Assembly: GCA_035250505.1 (NCBI GenBank)
Contig: DATFFC010000038.1
Coordinates: 1 to 10,126, forward strand
DNA: 10,126 nucleotides
Source of the DNA: DASSBQ01 sp035250505
Lineage (GTDB): Bacteria > Nitrospirota > Nitrospiria > Nitrospirales > Nitrospiraceae
Direction: 5' to 3'
In this document: piece by piece, positions 5,603-10,126 of the stretch
Position numbering within the stretch: the stretch's first letter is position 1
How the letters are laid out: each line of letters starts with the position of its first letter
Program-made: the position numbers and the translations under genes
Notes under the pieces: model-generated
What the model saw: only the letters and a program-made list of their open reading frames with translations
Databases searched by the model: none
Told to the model about the DNA's origin: nothing

Positions 5603-5776
5603 ACACCTCCCTCGTCGACCATTGACTTATGAACCGCCCCGCCGACTCGCCGTCCCGGATCATTCTCGTCCAGGAACGCTTCCTCATGGCACGTTGTAGT
5701 TCCTGCGATCGCCGCCTTGCAATCATACTCAGGAAACTGGTAGTACGGTTATAGTTTCCATGGTTCAGAGGGCACA
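5603..5776. other. Divergent intergenic region between Nudix gene and TetR operon
   Basis: It must hold promoters for both directions. The TetR-side end carries a perfect inverted repeat with a -10-like hexamer. On the Nudix side only the ribosome binding site is clear. A 41-codon ORF (5629-5754) has no ribosome binding site and runs through the operator, so it is not called. Confidence 0.5.
5732..5759. promoter_or_regulatory. Candidate TetR operator over a -10-like element
   Basis: GGAAACT (5732-5738) and AGTTTCC (5753-5759) are perfect 7-base inverted half-sites with 14 bases between them (28 bp overall). TATAGT (5750-5755, five of six matches to TATAAT) overlaps the right half-site; no clear -35 is seen at 17 bases. 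The dyad ends 17 bases before the ATG of the TetR gene. TetR-family repressors usually bind such dyads as dimers beside their own gene, so autorepression of the whole export operon is the likely meaning. Confidence 0.6.
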
Positions 5777-6406
5777 ATGACTCTTACTTCATACCGTCCT
5801 CTTCGGCGCTCCACTCTGCGGCGTCCACTTACCCGGCGCATTGTCCGAGCGGCCAGGCAGCACTTCTTCGCCCATGGATTCCGCGGCGTCACGATGGACG
5901 ATCTGGCCCGCGAACTGGGCATGAGCAAAAAAACCCTATATGCCTGCTTTCGCAGCAAATCGGCGCTGGTGAAGGCCGTCCTGCTCGAGAAGTTTCGCGA
6001 TATCGACGCCGATCTTCAACGGATTACTGCGGACTGTTCGGACGTGACGCAGGTGCTTCATGATCTACTGGCCTGTGTGCAACGGCATACGGGGGAGATT
6101 CAGCCGCCGTTCGTACGCGACATTCGGCGGGAAGCGCCCGACTTGTTCATGATGGTGGAAACGAGACGCCGGGCCGTCATCCAACGCCACTTCGGTACCT
6201 TCTTTAATCATGCCCGCAAGGCCGGCATGATCCGCCACGACGTGTCTCCCGCGCTGCTCGTGGAAATGCTGCTGGGATCTGTCCAGGCCGTTCTCAACCC
6301 CGGCAAGCTGGGAGAGCTTGGTCTCACGCCGCAAACGGGATTCTCCGCCATCATCACCGTGATTCTCGAAGGCGTGATTACGCACAGCGGTAGGGCCCGC
6401 CGATGA
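5777..6406 (+). CDS. TetR/AcrR-family transcriptional repressor (CecR-like position)
   Basis: A 209-aa regulator. The N-terminal DNA-binding domain covers about 20-66: RRIVRAARQHFFAHGFRGVT (helix 1 and turn), then the helix-turn-helix MDDLARELGMSKKTLYACFRSKSALV (40-65), matching the TetR pattern with TLYACFRSK in the recognition-helix end. The remaining 140 residues are helical and would form the ligand-binding and dimer domain; the inducer is not predictable. AGAGGG lies 4 bases before the ATG. The product probably represses its own operon through the inverted repeat at 5732-5759 and releases it when a compound to be exported binds. Its stop overlaps the membrane fusion protein start (ATGA). 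In E. coli, CecR (YbiH) holds the same position before ybhGFSR. Whether this is an orthologue or only an analogue is not shown. Confidence 0.93.
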   Translation: MTLTSYRPLRRSTLRRPLTRRIVRAARQHFFAHGFRGVTMDDLARELGMSKKTLYACFRSKSALVKAVLLEKFRDIDADLQRITADCSDVTQVLHDLLACVQRHTGEIQPPFVRDIRREAPDLFMMVETRRRAVIQRHFGTFFNHARKAGMIRHDVSPALLVEMLLGSVQAVLNPGKLGELGLTPQTGFSAIITVILEGVITHSGRARR

Positions 6407-7395
6407 ACCGGCCATCGAGGTTGCTCGTCAATGGCATCGCCGCGGGCCTCACGGCGTGCGTCGTTCTCTCGTTCGGGTGCGATCAGGGAGATCGGCAGAC
6501 CCTTCAGGGATACGTGGAAGGCGAGTTTGTCTACATGGCATCGCCATTGGCCGGAAGCCTCGAGAGGCTCCATGTCAAACGCGGGACCCAGGTCAAGGCC
6601 GGCGCCCCTTTGTTCGAACTGGACGACCGGCCCGAGCAGGCAGCCAGGGACGAGGCGGAACGAAAGCTGGCCCAGGCACGGGCCACTCTCGAGGACGTCA
6701 AGAAGGGCAAACGTCCCTCTGAAATAGAGGCGCTCGAAGCCCAGCTCAAACAGGCGCGCGCGGCCGTCATCTTGGCCGATAAGGAATTCTTGCAACAGGA
6801 ACGGTTGATGCGGACGCCGGGCGCGACAGCCGAACTGGAATTTCTTAGGGCACGCGCCCTCCGCGACCAGAACCGCCAACGGCTTGCGCAGATCGAGGCC
6901 GATCTGCGCACCGCGCGTTTGGGTTCCCGCGCGGATCAGATCACTGCAGCGGAATCCAATGTACGGGCATTGGAGGCCGCACTCTCTCGGGCGGAATGGG
7001 ACCTCTCCCAGAAGCGACAGACGGCGCCGCAGGATGCATTGATCTTCGATACCCTGTATCGCGAAGGCGAATGGGTGCCGGCGGGACGGCCGGTCGTCGT
7101 CCTCTTACCTCCCGGGAACGTCAAAGTCCGCGCGTTCGTGCCCGAGACACAAATTGCGGATGTGCAACCGGGGGATACGGTACGGGTCGGCATGGACGGT
7201 CGAACCCAACCGGTCACCGGGACGGTGAGTTTCGTTTCACCACGCGCGGAATACACGCCGCCGGTGATCTACAGTCAAGATACGCGCAGCAAATTGGTCT
7301 TCATGATCGAAGCGGTCTTCGACCGCGACACGTCCATGAGCCTCAATCCGGGCCAGCCCGTCGATGTGGAATTAGGAAAGAACCATGCCCCATGA
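6403..7395 (+). CDS. HlyD/YbhG-type membrane fusion protein, probable lipoprotein
   Basis: A 330-aa periplasmic adaptor linking the ABC exporter to the outer envelope. The N-terminal signal (LLVNGIAAGLTACVVLSFGC) ends in an atypical lipobox SFGC, with Cys26 followed by Asp27. Domains: first lipoyl half about 37-76 (EGEFVYMASPLAGSLERL, VKAGAPLFELD), a long alpha-helical hairpin about 77-205 rich in Glu, Arg, Ala and Gln, second lipoyl half about 206-240 (ALIFDTLYREGEWVPAG), then a beta-barrel domain about 241-325 (VKVRAFVPETQIADVQPGD, GTVSFVSPRAEYTPP). The length equals that of E. coli YbhG (about 330 aa) and the YxEGEFVYMASP start is YbhG-like. The start codon overlaps the repressor stop by four bases with no clear ribosome binding site, so translation is probably coupled. 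No outer-membrane channel gene accompanies it. Confidence 0.94.
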   Translation: MNRPSRLLVNGIAAGLTACVVLSFGCDQGDRQTLQGYVEGEFVYMASPLAGSLERLHVKRGTQVKAGAPLFELDDRPEQAARDEAERKLAQARATLEDVKKGKRPSEIEALEAQLKQARAAVILADKEFLQQERLMRTPGATAELEFLRARALRDQNRQRLAQIEADLRTARLGSRADQITAAESNVRALEAALSRAEWDLSQKRQTAPQDALIFDTLYREGEWVPAGRPVVVLLPPGNVKVRAFVPETQIADVQPGDTVRVGMDGRTQPVTGTVSFVSPRAEYTPPVIYSQDTRSKLVFMIEAVFDRDTSMSLNPGQPVDVELGKNHAP

Positions 7396-8311
7396 ATCGG
7401 CCATCGATGTCCGCGGCATGACGAAGCGGTTCGGCAGCCGTACCGCCGTCGACCAGGTAGACTTGCAAGTCCGAACAGGAGAGATCTGCGGGTTCCTGGG
7501 ACCGAACGGCAGCGGCAAGACCACCTTCATTCGCATGCTCTGCGGACTGCTGAAAGCAGACGGGGGAAGCGGAACCTGCCTCGGCCACGATGTCATCACA
7601 GAAAGCGAGCAGATCAAGCGTCAGGTGGGCTACATGACGCAAAAGTTCAGCTTCTATGAAGATCTCCGCGTCAAGGAGAATCTGGACTTCGTCGCGCGTA
7701 TGTATTCCATGCCGGACCGAGGCCGGGCGGTGGACGAGACGATGGAGCGACTGGGACTCTCCGAACGGCAGAACCAGCTTGCGGGCGAATTGTCGGGCGG
7801 GTGGAAGCAGCGTTTGGCGTTGGCTGCTTGCATGATCCACCAACCGAAACTCCTCTTACTCGATGAACCGACCGCCGGCGTCGACCCCCATGCGCGACGA
7901 GAATTTTGGGAAGAGATTCATGGACTGGCCGCGCAAGGCCTGACCTTTCTGATCGCCACACACTATATGGATGAAGCGGAACGCTGCCATCGGCTGGCAT
8001 TTATCTTCAACGGACACCTGCTGACCCAGGGGTCCGTCGCCGAGGTCATTCGCCAGGCCGGCCTGACCACCTGGTCCGTCAGCGGGCCCGACCTCCCCTC
8101 TCTCGCCGACGATCTCCGAAAGCGGCCGGGCGTCACACAGGCGGTGTCGTTCGGCAACATGCTCCATGTCAGCGGGGACGATGCGGATCAACTTCAGAAC
8201 GGCATCGCACCGTTCCGCCGTGCTCCTTACGTCTGGCATCAGGCCGAGTCCGGACTCGAAGATGTGTTCATTCATCTGATGGGGCAGTCCCGGCAGGAGG
8301 TCGCACCATGA
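7385..8311 (+). CDS. ABC transporter ATP-binding protein (YbhF-like, single domain)
   Basis: A 308-aa nucleotide-binding subunit driving export. All ATPase motifs are present: Walker A GPNGSGKTT (39-47), Q-loop Gln86 (YMTQKFSFYEDL), signature LSGGWKQ (136-142, with Trp where LSGGQ is usual), Walker B LLLLDEP (156-162), D-loop GVDP and H-loop His193 (ATHYMDEAERC). The C-terminal 100 residues (from about 212) form an accessory domain with LEDVFIHLMG near the end, typical of ABC-2 (DrrA-like) exporters. E. coli YbhF carries two such domains fused; here there is one, so the working ATPase would be a homodimer. The ATG overlaps the membrane fusion gene by 11 bases and has AGGA 8 bases upstream. 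The stop overlaps the permease start. Confidence 0.96.
   Translation: MPHESAIDVRGMTKRFGSRTAVDQVDLQVRTGEICGFLGPNGSGKTTFIRMLCGLLKADGGSGTCLGHDVITESEQIKRQVGYMTQKFSFYEDLRVKENLDFVARMYSMPDRGRAVDETMERLGLSERQNQLAGELSGGWKQRLALAACMIHQPKLLLLDEPTAGVDPHARREFWEEIHGLAAQGLTFLIATHYMDEAERCHRLAFIFNGHLLTQGSVAEVIRQAGLTTWSVSGPDLPSLADDLRKRPGVTQAVSFGNMLHVSGDDADQLQNGIAPFRRAPYVWHQAESGLEDVFIHLMGQSRQEVAP
8295..8300 (+). promoter_or_regulatory. Ribosome binding site of the permease gene
   Basis: A full AGGAGG inside the ATPase gene end, 7 bases before the permease ATG at 8308. It gives the permease its own strong initiation in spite of the ATGA overlap, which could balance subunit amounts. Confidence 0.7.
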
Positions 8312-9450
8312 AGATGACACGGATGATTTCCCCGGGCCGGCTCTGGGCGATGGTCGTGAAAGAGTTCGTCCAGATGCGTCGTGACCGCCTGACCTTCGGC
8401 ATGACCCTGGGTATCCCGATGATCCAGCTCATTCTCTTCGGTTTTGCCATCAATTCGGACCCGAAGCACCTGCCGACGGCCGTTGTCCTTGCGGATCGGG
8501 GTCCGCAGGGACGAACCCTGTTGCATGGCATTCAGAACAGCGGCTACTTCGACATCGCGCGGCTGGTGGAGACGGAGGCGGAAGCCCGCGAGATCCTGGC
8601 TCGCGGTGAAGTGCAGTTCGTCGTGAACATTCCCGAGAGTTTCTCCCGGGAACTGCTGCGCGGCGACCGCCCGGCCATTCTCGTCGAGGCCGATGCCACC
8701 GACCCGGCGGCCACCAGCAATGCGCTGGGGTCCTTACGCGCCGTGCTGACGAATGCGTTACAACATGACCTCAAGGGCCCCCTTGCCTTTCTGTCCGGCT
8801 CGAACGAGCCGATCGACCTGCGGGTCCATGCCTTATACAACCCAGAAGCCATCACGCAATACAACATCGTGCCGGGACTCATGGGCGTGGTGCTGACGAA
8901 TACCATGGTCATCATCACGGGGCTGGCGATCACCCGGGAACGGGAGCGCGGGACCATGGAAAATCTCTTGTCCATGCCGACCCGCCCGCTGGAGGTCTTG
9001 ATCGGCAAGATTGTGCCGTACATCTTCGTGGGTTATATCCAGGTGGCGCTCATCCTGACCCCCGCCTACTTTCTATTTCATGTGCCGATGGTCGGCAGTA
9101 TCCCGCTCTTGCTGATCGTGTCGCTGCTGTTCTTTGCAGCCAATCTGGCCATGGGCATCACCTTCTCCACCATCGCGCAGAATCAGCTTCAGGCCATGCA
9201 GATGTCGTTTTTCTTCTTCCTGCCCTCGCTATTGTTGTCGGGATTCATGTTTCCGTTCCGCGGCATGCCAGTCTGGGCGCAGAGAATCGGAGAGCTGTTC
9301 CCGCTGACCCACTATCTTCGGATCACCAGGGGAATCCTGCTCAAGGGGAATGGGCTGGATGAGGTGCTGCCGGAACTGTGGCCGATCGGCATCTTTACCG
9401 CGGTGGCGTTGACGGTGGGCGTGAAGCGGTATCGTCAGACGCTGGACTAG
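8308..9450 (+). CDS. ABC-2 type permease (YbhS/YbhR-like)
   Basis: A 380-aa inner-membrane subunit with the usual ABC-2 exporter layout: a cytoplasmic N-terminal helix (LWAMVVKEFVQMRRDRLTF), a first membrane span at about 29-49, a periplasmic domain at about 52-185 (LPTAVVLADRGPQGRTLL, FVVNIPESFSRELLRG), then spans at about 187-208, 233-254, 265-287, 298-316 and 358-374. The coupling segment TRERERGTMENLLSMPTRPLEVLIGK (209-234, key part RERGTMENLLSMP) is the conserved contact with the ATPase. The family pattern QMSFFFFLPSLLLSGFMFPF is also present. It has a strong ribosome binding site and overlaps the ATPase stop by four bases. E. coli encodes two such permeases (YbhS and YbhR) in a row; only one is found before the operon ends, so it probably works as a homodimer. 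The exported compound is not predictable. Confidence 0.95.
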   Translation: MKMTRMISPGRLWAMVVKEFVQMRRDRLTFGMTLGIPMIQLILFGFAINSDPKHLPTAVVLADRGPQGRTLLHGIQNSGYFDIARLVETEAEAREILARGEVQFVVNIPESFSRELLRGDRPAILVEADATDPAATSNALGSLRAVLTNALQHDLKGPLAFLSGSNEPIDLRVHALYNPEAITQYNIVPGLMGVVLTNTMVIITGLAITRERERGTMENLLSMPTRPLEVLIGKIVPYIFVGYIQVALILTPAYFLFHVPMVGSIPLLLIVSLLFFAANLAMGITFSTIAQNQLQAMQMSFFFFLPSLLLSGFMFPFRGMPVWAQRIGELFPLTHYLRITRGILLKGNGLDEVLPELWPIGIFTAVALTVGVKRYRQTLD

Positions 9451-9472
9451 GAAGATTCTCCCCGCTAGACGA

Positions 9473-9492
9473 GCGACGGCCGATGGCGTCGC
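9473..9492. terminator. Weak stem-loop between convergent genes
   Basis: GCGACG (9473-9478) and CGTCGC (9487-9492) form a perfect 6-bp stem with an 8-base loop in the 61-base gap between the permease stop and the stop of the converging minus-strand gene. No T-run follows on either strand, so it is at best a weak or Rho-assisted terminator serving both directions. Confidence 0.3.
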
Positions 9493-9511
9493 CTTGGCCG
9501 ACCGAACCCCT

Positions 9512-10126
9512 TCAGAAGCTCGCCACCGAGCCGGCTTGGAACTCGAGCGGCGCAGCCGTCACTTCGAACCCTTCATGCCGACCCCCGGCCGTCTCTAACT
9601 CAAAGGGCTCGCGCCGGAGTTCCTTGCCGTTTTTGGCCCGATACACCAATTCTCCGGTATCGAAGTCATACTCGGGAATGTCGGGATTCTCCCATCGCTT
9701 CATGAAATACTGGGAAAACAACGTGTAGAGCCCATGGTTCTTGAGATTGTATTGGAACACATACTCGGGCACGCTCTTGACGTCGATGCCCGTATGGTAG
9801 TGCTGCAACCAGAGATAGTCGCCCAGAATCACCATCTTAACGTGCGGGCGGTCGGAATACAGCTTGAGCTTCAGTATCTTTCCCGCCGCCCGCAGCCGTT
9901 TGAACAATCTGAGGGTTTCAGCGAGCTCTTCGTCAAACCTCGGCGGCGGCGCCCCGGCCTGCGTCAGTGAAAGGGCTCGAAGCCCGGCCTCTTCGCTATA
10001 AGGGTTCATCAGCATAATATTGGCCTGAAGAGACTTCTCGAGAATCGCATGCAATTCGCCTTCATTGTCCACAAACGTGCCGTACCCAGTGGACCCGATA
10101 GCCAAGATAGTCCGCCCCAATCCATG
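9512..10126 (-). CDS. Conserved protein with degenerate phospholipase D-like motif (partial, 5' end outside window)
   Basis: The minus-strand frame is open from the right window edge to TGA at 9512-9514, giving the last 204 residues. A TTG at 10118-10120 could be a start, but the frame continues upstream and no ribosome binding site is seen, so I take the gene to be truncated by the window. Visible segments: RTILAIGSTGYGTFVD, an alpha/beta part (LHAILEKSLQANIMLMNPYS), a helix (ETLRLFKRLRAAGK), then LKLYSDRPHVKMVILGDYLWLQHYHTG. The stretch His93-Val-Lys95 followed after five residues by Asp101 (numbering from the TTG) resembles the HxKx4D signature of the phospholipase D superfamily with one extra residue. 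The preceding strand-helix pattern also fits that fold. Catalysis is doubtful. No signal peptide is visible in this part. It converges on the permease gene. Confidence 0.7.
   Translation of the reverse strand, partial: HGLGRTILAIGSTGYGTFVDNEGELHAILEKSLQANIMLMNPYSEEAGLRALSLTQAGAPPPRFDEELAETLRLFKRLRAAGKILKLKLYSDRPHVKMVILGDYLWLQHYHTGIDVKSVPEYVFQYNLKNHGLYTLFSQYFMKRWENPDIPEYDFDTGELVYRAKNGKELRREPFELETAGGRHEGFEVTAAPLEFQAGSVASF

Noticed and set aside
5629..5754. 41-codon plus-strand ORF between the Nudix and TetR genes
   Set aside because: No ribosome binding site, Arg/Cys-rich random composition, and it overlaps the inverted repeat and promoter of the TetR gene.
6208..6879. 223-codon open frame on the minus strand
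   Set aside because: Antisense to the TetR and HlyD genes and crossing their junction; composition rich in Arg, Gly and Pro without motifs. A shadow of the real genes.

Overview
The window is GC-rich Gram-negative chromosomal DNA (about 58% GC by eye). It carries several lipoprotein or outer-membrane precursors, and most starts have GGAG/AGGAGG-type ribosome binding sites. The flavour of the proteins (a small OB-fold-like lipoprotein, a large lipoprotein of unknown function, a YbhG/F/S-like exporter) suggests a Nitrospira-like bacterium (phylum Nitrospirota). That assignment is inferred from recognition and was not tested. I saw no rRNA, tRNA, CRISPR array, insertion sequence or phage gene.

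Layout. Positions 1-111 hold the proline-rich C-terminal end of a plus-strand ORF that enters from the left; 112-435 is non-coding as far as I can tell. On the minus strand, a single-domain response regulator (1624-2022) is followed 24 bases later by a soluble PAS-HisKA-HATPase histidine kinase (436-1599), giving a two-gene two-component operon. The 487-base gap between the regulator and the next plus-strand gene is not empty. It holds a 22-bp-period tandem repeat (2122-2165), a 25-residue single-membrane-span protein with a good ribosome binding site (2194-2271, minus), a strong hairpin (2374-2398) and a candidate promoter. On the plus strand follow a 398-aa lipoprotein of unknown function (2509-3705), a predicted outer-membrane beta-barrel protein (3980-4819) and a small OB-fold-like lipoprotein (4853-5107). 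The last two are probably cotranscribed. A minus-strand Nudix hydrolase of the COG4119 type (5132-5602) converges on them.

The right part is a compact export operon on the plus strand: TetR-type repressor (5777-6406), lipid-anchored HlyD/YbhG-type membrane fusion protein (6403-7395), ABC ATPase (7385-8311) and ABC-2 permease (8308-9450). Every junction overlaps (4, 11 and 4 bases), so the genes should be transcribed together and translationally coupled. A perfect 7-bp inverted repeat over a -10-like hexamer just upstream of the repressor is the obvious candidate operator. The order matches the E. coli cecR-ybhG-ybhF-ybhS-ybhR locus, but here there is one ATPase domain and one permease, and no outer-membrane channel. 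Beyond it, on the minus strand, is the C-terminal 204 aa of a protein running off the right edge, with a degenerate phospholipase D-like motif.

The least expected items are the 25-aa membrane miniprotein, the repeat array beside it, and the one-permease version of the exporter. The other genes look like ordinary chromosomal genes, though three of them (2509, 3980, 9512) have no known biochemical function that I can assign.
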